Positions 1 through 10,487 of a stretch of DNA of 64,000 bases are shown here, in pieces. The position numbers were made by a program, and so were the translations under genes. The notes under the pieces were generated by a model. The model ran no database searches, had not been told where the DNA came from, and saw nothing but the letters and a program-made list of their open reading frames with translations. Within the stretch, counting starts at the first letter, position 1; each line of letters opens with the position of its first letter. This stretch comes from Aquarana catesbeiana (taxonomy: Eukaryota; Chordata; Amphibia; Anura; Ranidae): NCBI RefSeq assembly GCF_042186555.1, contig NC_133328.1, positions 611,971,901 to 612,035,900 on the forward strand, written 5' to 3'.

Positions 1-232
1 CTCCAATCATCTCACCACTGGTTTCTTGAACATGACAATGAGGTCACTGTACTTCAATGACCTCCACAGTCACCGGATCTCAATCCAATAGAGCACCTTT
101 GGGATGTGGTGGAATGGGAAGATTTGCATCATGGATGTGCAGCCGACAAATCTGCAGCAACTCCGTGATGCTATCATCTCAATATGAACCAAAATCTCTG
201 AGGAGTGTTTCCAACATTTTGATGAATCTATA
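1..232 (+). pseudogene. Tc1/mariner transposase C-terminal fragment
   Basis: Translation across several frames gives the Tc1 C-terminal block PQSPDLNPIEHLWD (around 64-110), which carries the catalytic glutamate of the DDE triad, but no single frame is long and stops interrupt it. Only the end of the transposase is inside the window. The right edge abuts a different Tc1 family at about 232-240. This is a dead DNA-transposon remnant. Confidence 0.75.
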
Positions 233-237
233 CTTTA

Positions 238-645
238 TTACCAAAAGTATTGGGACGTCTGCCTTTACACAAACTTTAATGGCATCCCGGTCTTAGTCCG
301 TAGGGTTCAAAATTGAGTGGCCCACCTTTGCAGCTATAACAGCTTCACCTCTTCTGGGAAGGCTGTCCACATGGTTTAGGAGTGTGTCTATGGGAATGTT
401 TGACCATTCTTCCAGAAGCACATTCATCCCAAAGGTGTTCTATCGGGTTGAGGTCAGGACTCTGAGCAGGCCAGTCAGGTTCCTCCACCCCAAACTCACT
501 CATCCAACTTGACTGGCCTGCACCTGACCCCAACCTGATAGAACACCTTTGGGATGAATTAGAGCGCAGACTGCGAGCCAGGCCTCTTCATCCACATCAG
601 TGCCTGACCTCACAAATGCGCATTCTGGAATACTTTTGGTAATAT
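238..645. mobile_element. Tc1/mariner 3' end duplicated head-to-head
   Basis: Both edges carry the same terminal sequence: ATTACCAAAAGTATTGGGAC near 238 (minus orientation) and TTTTGGTAATATAGTGTA near 630-645 (plus orientation). The left arm (to about 507) reads on the minus strand through the 3' terminal repeat and the transposase C-terminus. The right arm repeats the C-terminal part on the plus strand (DPNLIEHLWDELE-like). It is an inverted, internally deleted derivative with no transposase potential. Another fragment of the same family lies at 9772-9968. Confidence 0.75.
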
Positions 646-1540
646 AGTGTATATGTATACAGTACATCTAAAATATATCATTCTGTAATTGACGTAGGAA
701 TTATTTACACAATATTTCTTGTATGGTATAATGTAGTAGCTGATCTAAACTATGGACCAAGTGTTTGGGAACTCCTCATCACCAAGCCCCCCCGGCACTG
801 AAACTAAGCATTCATTCTAATAAAATGAAACAGTGATAGTTTTTTTAATACTGTAATTGTATAATGGATATATAGCTAACAGATACTGAGAAAACATACA
901 ACTCAGTTCTAGTTTGACAATATGGGTCACTTCTATGCAATGCCTACTTGTATCCTCATTGTGTCAGGACATTTTTGTACCTAGTATCTCATGCACATCA
1001 ACAAGTATCCTTTTGTACTGCACAAAGCAATAAAAAACTGATTATGCTGTACATAAAAAAAATAGCCCACAGTTGTACTTTAATGTTCTATTACTCATGT
1101 TACTTCTAAATTTTTGATTCTTTATTTGATTAATTTTACATCTGACAGTGAATTGTTTTCTTCCCCTTAACTGACTGTATCAAGAGCTCTTGGCTATAAA
1201 TTCCAGTGTATTTAAACACAGTGTGGAAACAGAGGAGTGAGTCATTGCTTTTGCCGGTTCAATCTTGTACCTTTTAGGAGATAAGCAAATATCACCCATT
1301 CATAAATATAAAAAAAAAAACAAGTACAAAAAGTAATGTGGCTTATGAAATCAATTCATATAAAGGATCTTTGAAATATCTTGGTCGGGCTGTTATTTGC
1401 ATAGTTTGTTGTAAATGTCTTTACTTTTGAACTGAAGAAATGTAAAACATTATAGGCTGCTTTGAATATTTCTGTACACTTTATAGATAGACATTGTTGT
1501 ATTATTGTACTGTTAATCACAAGGGAAAACATGTTTCCTC
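646..1540. other. AT-rich intergenic sequence, nothing recognised
   Basis: No coding signal, clear repeat end or RNA gene was seen. Short poly-A and poly-T runs are the only features. Confidence 0.5.
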
Positions 1541-1907
1541 TACAATAAAGAAGGAAAGGGGAATGGGGAGAAAAAGGGGAGTAAGGGGACTTTAAATGAG
1601 ACACATAACTAGGGTAGAATGAATCAATCAATGTACGTAAATACAATATTTATTAGTACAGATGGGCATAGTGCAAGGTAGAATTATATTAACTCAAAAA
1701 GTAACATACAGAATTTAAATAAACATGATTGGTAAATCACATAGTATAAAAAATGCATAGTATAACATTGTTCCACATGATTCATAATGGAATAGCAGTA
1801 CACCCAGATATATACAGACGTGATTGGTAGCATATAATTGATTCATGATTCAAACCGGTAAAAGTCCATAGTAATTGCATGATTGCTGTGACATAACAGT
1901 AAAAGCT

Positions 1908-1942
1908 CTACGCGTTTCATGGATAGTTTACACTTATCAGCA
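1908..1942 (-). ncRNA. Decayed hammerhead-like motif, left arm of foldback
   Basis: On the minus strand the order is CTGATAA (1940-1934), a short variable segment, GAAA (1918-1915) and the palindrome ACGCGT (1915-1910). CTGATAA differs from the hammerhead core CUGANGA at one position. Stem II complementarity is damaged relative to the partner copy at 2254-2291. It is unlikely to be active. Confidence 0.45.
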
Positions 1943-2253
1943 ACCACATCCGAGCGGCTATCTCTCGTAAAGGGTGCCTAAATCCTCCCTTGTACTGCAC
2001 GCAGGTGGAAAAATGTTTCTTCCATAGTGCCTCTAATAAAATTTAACATTCTTTACGCTTTTTTATCTTGATTCTACCCATAGGTAAGAGTGTTGGGACT
2101 ATTGGTTTTTTGTTCCCTCTCTTCCTGTTTTAGTCACCATTACTAATGACCAATTTACAATTTATTATAGATACTATATTATATATTATATTATTATTAT
2201 TATATATATATAATATATTATTATATATGTACTAGATATTATAGTGTACAGCT

Positions 2254-2291
2254 GCTCCCGATGAGTGGAAAGTATCCACAAAACGCGTCAA
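2254..2291 (+). ncRNA. Hammerhead-like motif, right arm of foldback
   Basis: The order is CCGATGA (2258-2264), stem strand GTGGA (2265-2269), loop AAGTA, stem strand TCCAC (2275-2279), then AAAACGCGTC. The five-base-pair stem II is perfect. Two core positions differ from the hammerhead consensus (CUGANGA to CCGATGA, and GAAA to AAAA, the latter explainable as CpG decay). Confidence 0.5.
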
Positions 2292-2640
2292 GATTTTACT
2301 GGTGCTATATCACAGCAACCATGGCCTTTTACCAGTTTGAATCAATTATATGTCACCAGTCACGTCTGTACATATTTGGGTGTACTGCTTTTCTATTATG
2401 AATCACGTGGGACAATGTTATAGTATGCATTTTTTATATTATGTGATTTACCAATCATGTTTATTTTAATTCTGTGTGTTACTTTTTGAGTTAATATCAT
2501 TCTACCTTGCACTATGCCCATCTGTACTAATAAATATTGTATTTACTTACATTGATTGATTCATTCTACCCTAGTTATGTGTCTCATTTAAAGTCCCATT
2601 ATCCCCCCTTTTTCTCCCCATTTCCCTTTCCTTCTTAAAC

Positions 2641-3129
2641 AATAGGGATGGAGACACATTACTATATAGTCGTTGTCTCATATAAAGTCCAAACAATCTT
2701 TTTTCTCTATACTCTACAATAAAGGGAATATATATTTTTTTTGTCCATAATTACCTTGTTTATATATTCAAGACAAAATCTACCATTTTTAATTTATTAT
2801 TTTATTTATTTTTTCACAAAAATTAACTATTGCTTAAGTACATTCATAAAGGTATTTCCAGCCAATGGATGAAGCTTTCTTTCATATTATAATATAGAGC
2901 TGCACGATTCTGAATAAAATAAGAATCACAACTTTTTTTTGCTTAGAATAAAGATCACGATTCTCTCAAAATTCTCGGCGTAACATCATCTTTCACATTA
3001 CATAAAAAAAATTGGGCTAACTTTACTGTTTCGTTTTTTTTTTTTAATTAATTGAAGTGTATTTTTTCCCATAAAATTTCATTTGAAAGACCGCTGCGCA
3101 AGTAGCAGTAGTCTATAGTCCATCTTGGG
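2641..3129. other. AT-rich sequence with an old repeat fragment
   Basis: Positions about 2980-3040 are the diverged reverse complement of part of the repeat at about 20355-20430 (shared words include GTAACATCATCTTTCACA-like and AGTAAAGTTAGCCCAAT-like sequence). The rest is unassigned. Confidence 0.5.
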
Positions 3130-4515
3130 AGCAAGCAAGTACACCCCTCACATTTTTGTAAATATTTTATTCTATCTTTTCATGTGACAACACTGAAGAA
3201 ATGACACTTTGCTACAATGTAAAGTAGTGAGTGTACAGCTTGTATAACAGTGTAAATTTGCTGTCCCCTCAAAATAACTCAACACACAGCCATTAATGTC
3301 TAAACCGTTGGCAACAAAAGTGAGTACACCCCTAAGTGAAAATGTCCAAATTGGGCCCAATTAGAAATTTTCCCTCCCCGTGTCATGTGACTCGTTGGTA
3401 TTACAAGGTCTCAGGTGTTAAATTTGATGTTATCGCTCTCACTCTCTCATACTGGTCACTGGAAGTTCAACATGGCACCTCATGGCAAAGAACTCTCTGA
3501 GGATCTGAAAAAAAGAATTGTTGCTCTAATTGAAGATGGCCTAGGCTATAAGAGGATTTCCAAGACCCTGAAATTGAGCTGCAGCACGGTGGCCAAGACC
3601 ATACAGCAGTTTACCAGACAGGTTCCACTCAGAAGAGGCCTCCCCATGGTCGACCAAAGAAGTTGAGTGCACGTGCTCAGCGTCATATCCAGAGGTTGTC
3701 TTTGGGAAATAGACATATGAGTGCTGCCAGCATTGCTGCAGAGGTTGAAGGGGTGGGGGGTCAGCCTGTCAGTGCTCAGACCATACGCCGCACACTGCAT
3801 CAAATTGGTCTGCATAGCTGTCGTCCCAGAAGGAAGCCTCTTCTAAAGATGATGCACAAGAAAGCACGCAAACAGTTTGCTGAAGACAAGCAGACTAAGG
3901 ACATGGATTACTGGAACCATGTTCTGTGGTCTGATGAGACCAAGATAAATTTATTTGGTTCAGATGGTGTCAAGCGTGTGTGGTGGCAACCAGGTGAGGA
4001 GTACAAAGACAAGTGTGTCTTGTCTACAGTCAAGCATGGTGGTGGGAGTGTCATGGTCCGGGGCTGCATTAGTGCTGCCAGCACTGGGGGGCTACAGTTC
4101 ATTGAGAGAACCATGAATGCCAACATGTACTGTGACATACTGAAGCAGAGCATGATCTCCTCCCTTTCGGAGACTGGGCTGCAGGGCAGTATTCCAACAT
4201 GATAATGACCCCAAACACACCTCCAAGACGACCACTGCCTTGCTAAAGAAGCTGAGGGTAAGGTGATGGACTGGCCAAGCATGTCTCCAGCCCTAAACTC
4301 TATTGAGCATCTGTGGGGCATCCTCAAACGGAAGGTGGAGGAGCGCAAGGTCTCTAACATCCACCAGATCTGTGATGTCGTCATGGAGGAGTGGAAGAGG
4401 ACTCCAGTGGCAACCTGTGAAGCTCTGGTGAACTCCATGCCCAAGAGGGTTAAGGCAGTGCTGGAAAATAATGGTGACCACACAAAATATTAACACTTTG
4501 GGCCCAATTTTTAAG
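3130..4515 (+). mobile_element. Tc1/mariner element, ends truncated
   Basis: The left terminal repeat region (AGTACACCCCTCACATTTTT at about 3138) is followed by GAGTACACCCCTAAGTGAAA near 3321, giving the outer and inner repeats of a long-terminal-repeat Tc1 element. The outermost bases present in the sister copy at 50681 are missing here. The right side keeps only the first bases of its terminal repeat (CACTTTGGGCCCAATTT, 4495-4511) before unrelated AT-rich DNA. With both outer ends gone it cannot be mobilised. Confidence 0.85.
3472..4493 (+). pseudogene. Tc1-family DDE transposase, three frameshifts
   Basis: The reading starts at MAPHGKELSEDLKKRIV, a paired-type helix-turn-helix DNA-binding region, and ends KRVKAVLENNGDHTKY. 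The catalytic motifs are visible: WSDETK (first Asp at 3933-3935), DNDPKHT (4201-4221) and SIEHLWG (Glu at 4305-4307), giving a DDE layout. The frame changes near 3615, just before 4198 and just before 4263, so no continuous protein is made. The expected DLNPIEH is ALNSIEH, a further sign of drift. In the family the enzyme cuts and pastes at TA sites. Confidence 0.9.
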
Positions 4516-5393
4516 AATACATATGTGTAATTTAAAAATATAATTTTTATAACAGCGTTTAGTGTCATTAGACTGTTTACGCAGACTGTCAAAAGGTATG
4601 TGGATGGTGCAGGACAGCGTTCAGCTTGCTTTGCAAACTAATCATCATAAAATCATAAAATCATCATAAAAGCACCCCATATTATTTATTTGTAAAATGT
4701 GTATGTTGCTATACAGAAAGAAAATTTACAATAATTTTTCTAAAAATTCTAATAAATAATTACAGGCAACAAAAAAATATTATAGTTTCCTTCACAAAAT
4801 TCTGTAGCCAGCGTGCCATAACCCCATTTAATGATGGAACAACTGATTGTAAGTTCATGTTGTAAAGTACATTATTTTATACAGTACATTTATCTTATAT
4901 ACAGTACGCAATGTACTTTTAAAGACAGCTAAAGAAAGTCCATAAAGTAAATCAGTAACACTTTGCAGGAAATGAGAAAGATTACAGAACATACCAGAAT
5001 TCTGGGTATTATGGGAATACAGAGCAGCAGCTGACATATACTGTACATTTCTATTCTTCATAAAACATACAGAATCCTTATATTTGCCTTTCACCTGAAT
5101 TCAAACTGACAACCGTTTTTTATTGCACAATCCACATATCACAGAAGATAAAGACCAGAGATAAAATACACAAACGTGCAACAGTTATTATTTTTTTTAC
5201 ATTTTTCTGTTGTTAATAAATGGATCAAAGGGACGTTAGTGCAAGGCTCATTGTTATTCTGGCAGAAAAATATATATATAAAAAGACATAGCTTGCGTGA
5301 TATAATCATACCTTGTTTGTTTAAGGCAGTGGTATGATTTCCAGTTTATTTTATTACTTTATTTTTATTCGAAAGAGAAAAGTAAATGAGATA
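4516..5393. other. AT-rich intergenic sequence, nothing recognised
   Basis: Short open frames here have no recognisable similarity or supporting splice or start context. No RNA gene or repeat end was identified. Confidence 0.5.
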
Positions 5394-5699
5394 TTAACCA
5401 CTTGCCTACCGGGCACTTACACCCCCTTCCTGCCCAGGCAATTTTTCAGCTTTCAGTGCTGTCTCACTTTGAAATGACAATTGCGCGGTCGTGCTACACT
5501 GCACCCAAATAATTTTTTATAATATTCTTCACACAAATAGAGCTTTCTTTTGGTGGTATTTAATCACTGCTGAGTTTTTTTATTTTTTACAAAAAAAAAA
5601 AAAGACCAAAAGTTTTGAAAAAAAAATGTTTTTTTTACTTTTTTTTTCTGTCAGTAAATTTTGTAACTAAGTAATTTTTCGTGTATATAAATAATTATA

Positions 5700-6480
5700 T
5701 GTGATCTTGCGCATAAACCTCAATAGCAATCACTAGTTAAGATAAGTGCTAATGATAATGGTGATGAAAAATAATAAAAAAGGTATATGATAATGGTGAT
5801 AAAAAAAATACTAAAAAACGTATACAATAAGCCACATGTATATGGGAAAAAAAACAAGCTGATGTAAAACTTCACACCGATGACAAGCTAATATAACAAA
5901 GTGCTTCAATGTGCAAAAAATAATCAAAAAAAATGCAAAAGTGTAAAAAAAATATTCAAAAAATGTTCAAAGAAATGTGCAAACTGTAACGGGTGTATCA
6001 AATAAGATACCAAAGTTCAAAATAAAATTCCAATGTGCAAAAAGTTCAGAAATCTTCACCATCAGATAGAAGAAGACATGTTGACTGTGATTCAAATGGT
6101 AACAACACCCTTCAATGTGCTCTCAATGCTCTTACCTCAAAGGGCATAGATAAATGCCTTAGTCCATTGCTAGGACGAACACCTCATTAACAGGACCCAG
6201 ACTCAGTCAGGATAGGAGATGGGTGCTTGGTGAAAAAGGCATCGGTCACCTCCAACCCGGTATCCGGATCCACATGGAAAGAAATAGCCTCCAATAGTAT
6301 ATTACCACAAAAACCCAATTTATTAAAAAACTAAAATGTGCTTACATCAAAAAGATGGAGGATAAGCCAAACAAAGACCAGAAACAGCGTTTTTCGCCAC
6401 CTCATATGTTACTTCCGGTCCGCGGTAACAACTTCCGGTTTGCGGTAAACTTCCGGTTCGCAGTAAACAACTTCCGGTAA
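5700..6480. repeat. A-rich insertion of unknown family
   Basis: The segment splits a TTAA-bounded repeat. It is rich in short A runs, contains ATGATAATGGTGATgAAA-like duplicates (5750-5815) and ends with four ACTTCCGGT-type repeats (about 6410-6477). I could not assign it to a family and saw no TSD. Confidence 0.4.
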
Positions 6481-6514
6481 CGTTATTGCCTTCACTGATT
6501 CATTTTTCGCCTTC

Positions 6515-7035
6515 TCTGATGTGCGCTGATGAGGCGGCACTGATGAGTACTGATAGGCTGAACTGGTGGGCACTGATGAGGCGGCACTGATGAGGAGGCA
6601 CTAATATGCCGCACTTATGGGCACTGATATGTGGCAATGATGAGCACTGATAGGTGGCACTGATGGGCACTAATTGGCGGCACTGGTGGGCACTAATAGG
6701 CACTGATAAGTGGCACTGGTTGGCACTGGTGGGCACTGACAGGCGGCACTGGTGGGCACTGATAGGCGGCACGGATAGGCGGCATGGATAGGCGGTACTG
6801 ATGGGCACTGATGGGCATTGATGGGTGGCACTGATGGGCGACACTGATGGGCATTGATCGACAGCAGTGATGGGCATTGATGGGCAGCACTGATAGGTGG
6901 CACTGATTGCCAGCACTGACTGGCATCGCTAATGGGCACTGATTGGTGACACATGCGGGCACTGATTGCTGCCACTGGTGGGCACTGATTGCTGGCATTG
7001 GTGGGCACTGGTAGGCACTGTATGGTGACACTGTT
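6515..7035. repeat. Minisatellite based on GGCACTGATGGG
   Basis: More than 20 variants of a 12-bp unit (GGCACTGATGGG, GGCACTGATAGG, GGCACTGGTGGG) are tandemly arranged. They create long overlapping stop-free frames of Cys/Gln/Ser/Pro-rich sequence on the minus strand, which are repeat artefacts. Related unit sequence (GGGCACTGGTGAGGCTGC) occurs at 63205-63475 in another member of the same repeat class. Confidence 0.85.
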
Positions 7036-7628
7036 TTACTATACTGTAATCAGGGCACTGATGATCAGTGCCCTGATTACATTCCTACATGTCCCACTGC
7101 GTGGAGATGCCGCTGATCAGCTCTCCTCGCCACACACTCAGTGCGAGGCGAGGAGCGCCAATTACCAGCACTTCCTTGTTTACATGTGATCGGCTGTGAT
7201 TGGACACAGCTGATCACATGGTTAAAGAGCCACGGATGCGGGTCTTTACAGAGATCGGGGTCGCGCTGTGTCCTAGCAACACGGTGCGGCCACGATTGCC
7301 GCTCTGCGCGCCCCCGAGGGCGCATGCGAGAGCGGCCGTCCTGGGACGCCGTCATATGACGGCGTCCCAGAACGAGAGTCGTACCGCCCTGCCGTCATTT
7401 GGAAACCAGTTAAAGACCAACTCTGAGCTAAACTGTTTTTTTAAAAAGGTGTTAAATTAAAAAAGAAAAGAAAACGCTAACTACAAAAAAAGAGCAAGAG
7501 GTTCCGCCAGGTTGTTTTTTTTTTTTTTTTTGCAGCAATTAATCAAATCATTATCAAAATGATCAAACACAGTAATTTATATGGAGAAAATGTTTTATTG
7601 TGCAATTGTTAAAATGCCACAAGATTTA

Positions 7629-8026
7629 GGCCTCATGCACACTGGATGTTTTCGGACGTTTTTACAGCTGCTGTCTTTGGGTTCAGACGTTTTTTTCTAC
7701 AGTCAATAAACTCCCCATCATGTTATGCTATGTGTCCATGCTCACATAGGGCTGTTATCAACTGTTTTTGGCTGGGACCTTTTGTGGCTGTAAAAAAACA
7801 AAAAAAACAAACTAGTGGGTTCTGAAAGGAGTTTTTCAGCTGTAAAAACGCTCTAATGTCAAAAAACGCTGATAAACGCTGATAAACGTTCAAAAACGCA
7901 GCTCACTAGCAGTTTTTAACATTTTTGATCCATTGAAAAAAAAAACGCTAAAAAATGCTAATAAACGCTAAAACCGCTACTGGCAGTTTTTATAACGTTA
8001 TTTTAACTTCCAGTGTGCATGAGGCC
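7629..8026. mobile_element. Harbinger-like MITE with TTA TSD
   Basis: The 398-bp element starts GGCCTCATGCACACTGGA and ends with its complement TCCAGTGTGCATGAGGCC. The flanks are TTA at 7626-7628 and TTA at 8027-8029. The interior is rich in AAAACGCT and its complement, making it broadly self-complementary. A TWA TSD is typical of PIF/Harbinger. A truncated relative starts near 46027 (GGCCTAATGCACACAG). Confidence 0.8.
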
Positions 8027-8140
8027 TTAAAATATGAGCTCTGGTTTACACATCATGACCCATCATATATAACACACAAAATATGCAAATATACTCAACC
8101 AGCAGCTATGGTAAGTATTTTTGCCCTGAACAAATGTACC

Positions 8141-8180
8141 GACGCGTTTTAACAACATAAGTTGTAGTCTTCTTCAGGGG
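8141..8180 (-). ncRNA. Hammerhead-like motif, partly decayed
   Basis: On the minus strand: CCCC, CTGAAGA (8177-8171, matching CUGANGA), then a hairpin ACAAC-TTAT-GTTGT (8165-8152), then AAAA and CGCGTC with ACGCGT at 8147-8142. The stem II base reads TAAAAC instead of CGAAAC, as expected from CpG decay on both strands. Two G-C pairs are possible for stem I (CC with GG after the GTC). The copy is single, with no inverted partner nearby. Confidence 0.55.
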
Positions 8181-8784
8181 GGCTGCAATGTCTAAATACA
8201 AAAATATATTAGACTTTATGGTTACACAGTATTGCAAAATCTACAAATAATATCCATATGGACTTACAAGGTATAATTACCTCTAACAGATGGGAAACTG
8301 CTAGTGCCAGATCCCTCCCTCATCTCGACCATCCACAAGGCGCCCAATGTGCCTGGCTTACAAGGAAGTGAAGGAACCATGTTTTTGTGCCTGAGGAGGG
8401 TGGGGGCAGGCCACCTGTGCTGAATAGTTCCCCAAAAGGGGTAAACAGTAAGTAAATAAATAAGTGACAATGAATCACTGTATGTAATCACAGGGTAATG
8501 CGATATATGTACTAAAGGCGGTCAGGGTGAGAAAAAACTAACTTTGCAATTTTCAATCCAAAATTGTGTCCTGCAGTAACTTTTTTTTTCTTTTTTTTAT
8601 TATTTAATATTATTATTTTTACTATTTTATACTTAATTTTATATTATTTAATATTTATTTGTATTTAAATAACACTCTACTTGCTTCATTGCATATTTGT
8701 AAAGCACACTGCTCTAAATGTGTGGTGCCGCCATATGGCCATACCACAAGCCCAAAGTGAACCTATATTTAGTACAGGTGGACA
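8181..8784. other. Unassigned repeat-like sequence
   Basis: This stretch holds low-complexity (ATTATTTTT)n near 8585-8665 and otherwise no recognisable coding, RNA or repeat boundary. Confidence 0.4.
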
Positions 8785-8788
8785 TTAA

Positions 8789-9655
8789 CCGCTTCAGTAC
8801 TGGGCATTTTCACCCCCTTCCTGCCCAGACCAATTTTTAGTTTTCAGCGCTGTCTCTCTTTGAATGACAATTGCGCGGTCATGCAACACTGTACCCATAT
8901 GAAATTTTTATGTTTTTTCCCCCCCACAAATAGAGCTTTCTTTTGGTGGTATTTGATCACCTCTGCATTTTTTATCTTTTGCGCTATAAACAAAAGAAGA
9001 GCTACAATTTTGAAAAAAAAAAAACTTTTTTCCTCAGTTTAGGCCGATATGTATTCTTCTACATATTTTTGGTAAAAAAAATTGCAATAAGCGTATATTG
9101 ATTGGTTTGCGCAAAAGTTATAGCGTCTACAAAATACGGGATAGATTTATGGCATTTTTATTTATTTTTTTTTTTTACTAGTAATGGCGACGATCTGCAA
9201 TTTTTTTCATGACTGTGACATTGCGACGGACATATCGGACACTTTTGACAAATTTTTGGGACCATTCGCATTTATACAGCGATCTGTGCTATAAAAATGC
9301 ACTGATTACTGTGTAAATGTGACAGGCCGGGAAGGGGTTAACACTAGGGGGCGATCAAGGGGTTAATTATGTTACCTAGGGAGTGATTCTAACTGTAGGG
9401 GGAGGGGACTTACAAGGGGAGGAGACCGAACGGTGTTCCTCTGTACTGGGAACCCACCATCAGTCTCCTCTCACCTGACAGGATGTGGATCTGTGTGTTT
9501 ACACACACAGATCCACGGTCCTGCTGTGTTCACGGGCAATCGCGGGTGCCCGGCGGACATTGCGGCCGCCGGGCACTCGCACTGGGTGATGAGCAACATG
9601 GCGAGCGCATGCGCGCTCCCCTAGATGGCCCGGGAAGCCCAGGACGTCATATGAC
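8789..9655 (+). mobile_element. TTAA-bounded frog repeat
   Basis: TTAA at 8785-8788 precedes CCGCTTCAGTAC. Diagnostic internal blocks follow in order: ACAATTGCGCGGTCATGC, AATAGAGCTTTCTTTTGG, TTAGGCCGATATGTATTCTT, GTTATAGCGTCTACAAA and AATGCACTGATTACTGTG. The GC-rich 3' part includes an inverted pair around GATCTGTGTGTTTACACACA and ends at a GTCATATGAC palindrome without the right TTAA. No protein is encoded. Confidence 0.8.
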
Positions 9656-9771
9656 AATGTACTTGTATGAGAAAGTATCCTATTCTTTTTTGTATTGCTT
9701 CCTTTGTGTGAAATCCCTGGTGTTCCTGCTAGTCCCTTTGCTTTGCTATTAAAAACTGACCACACTAAGCA

Positions 9772-9968
9772 TGAGAGTAAGAATGGTCAAACACTCCCAT
9801 AGACACACTCCTAAACCTTGTGGACAGCCTTCCCAGAAGAGTTTAGGCCATTATAGCTGGAAAGGGTGGGCCAACGCAATATTGAACCCTACGGACTAAA
9901 AGTGAGATGCCATTAAAGTTCATGTGTGTGTAAAGGCAGGCGTCCCAATACTTTTGGTAATATAGTGT
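9772..9968 (+). mobile_element. Tc1/mariner 3'-terminal fragment
   Basis: About 200 bp matches the terminal part of the family at 238-645, ending with CCCAATACTTTTGGTAATAT and AGTGTA. The plus-strand orientation gives the 3' end of the element. The left side is truncated. Confidence 0.8.
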
Positions 9969-10016
9969 ATGCACATTGATGGCGCTATATAAGCACTTAT
10001 AATTAATAAATAAGGG
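9969..10016 (+). mobile_element. L2-like LINE 3' tail
   Basis: The run GATGGCGCTATATAAGCACT followed by AATTAATAAATAA resembles the short conserved 3' tail of L2-type LINEs. Only the tail is present. The identification is by pattern memory of that tail and is moderate. Confidence 0.5.
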
Positions 10017-10479
10017 TATTGCCCTTCACTATGGGCAACTGAATGGAGGAAACAAAGGTAAGATGAGTATGTGCAGCTGCAGTTTGGTGAACCTGTCACT
10101 TGGACAAAGGATCCAGCCTAACCCGGGCCAAAAAAAAATAAAAAACAAACCCTTGCAGTGACCTCCCCCAATAACCACACTGCAACAGTGCTCATTAAAT
10201 CTAGGGGGGGTTGCATAAAAGGCTGTATTACTTACTTGACTCCCCACTCCAGCAGGCTCTGGTGCTCTCCTCCCCTCCCTGAAGCTCCGGTCTGTGGATG
10301 GAGTCTCTGCATCAACACGTACGATCAAGGGCTTCCAACCACCAGCTGAGTGCAGCTTACAGATGAGGCCGCAGCTAACAGGTTGCGCAAATCGAGGGAG
10401 CCTGCTGAAGTGAGGAGAGAGTAAATAATACAGCCTACAAGGGTATTTTTTGCTGTACCTGGAGTTGAGCTTTAGATGA
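10017..10479. other. Unassigned sequence
   Basis: No element boundary or coding signature was identified. The long stop-free minus-strand frame here has mixed composition without motifs. Confidence 0.4.
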
Positions 10480-10487
10480 GAATCCAT

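Larger units (their letters stand above)
1541..2640. mobile_element. Head-to-head foldback element with hammerhead-like motifs
   Basis: About 380 bp from 1541 to 1920 reappears as a diverged reverse complement from about 2260 to 2640. Landmarks in both arms are the run reading ATTCATTCTACCCTAGTTA, a block containing AATAAATATTGTATTTA, and ACGCGT close to the inner edge. The middle (about 1945-2255) is non-inverted and AT-rich. Each arm runs outward from the motif toward an AATAAA, so each looks like one retroposed unit placed head-to-head with the other. Neither TSD nor coding sequence was found. I infer relationship to Penelope-like or retrozyme-type elements only from the hammerhead-like motif. 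Confidence 0.7.
5398..7410 (+). mobile_element. TTAA-bounded frog repeat, interrupted
   Basis: TTAA at 5394-5397 is followed by the family head CCACTTGCC and the conserved blocks ACAATTGCGCGGTCGTG and ATAGAGCTTTCTTTTGGTGG (to about 5690). The sequence then departs (5700-6480) and resumes with a minisatellite, a GC-rich tail and the palindrome around CGTCATATGACG (about 7350). The right TTAA end is missing. The TTAA TSD is compatible with a piggyBac-like origin, but there is no transposase. Confidence 0.6.

Noticed and set aside
6510..6600. CTGATGAG-rich stretch as ribozyme cores
   Set aside because: These are units of the GGCACTGATGGG minisatellite without GAAA or paired stems.
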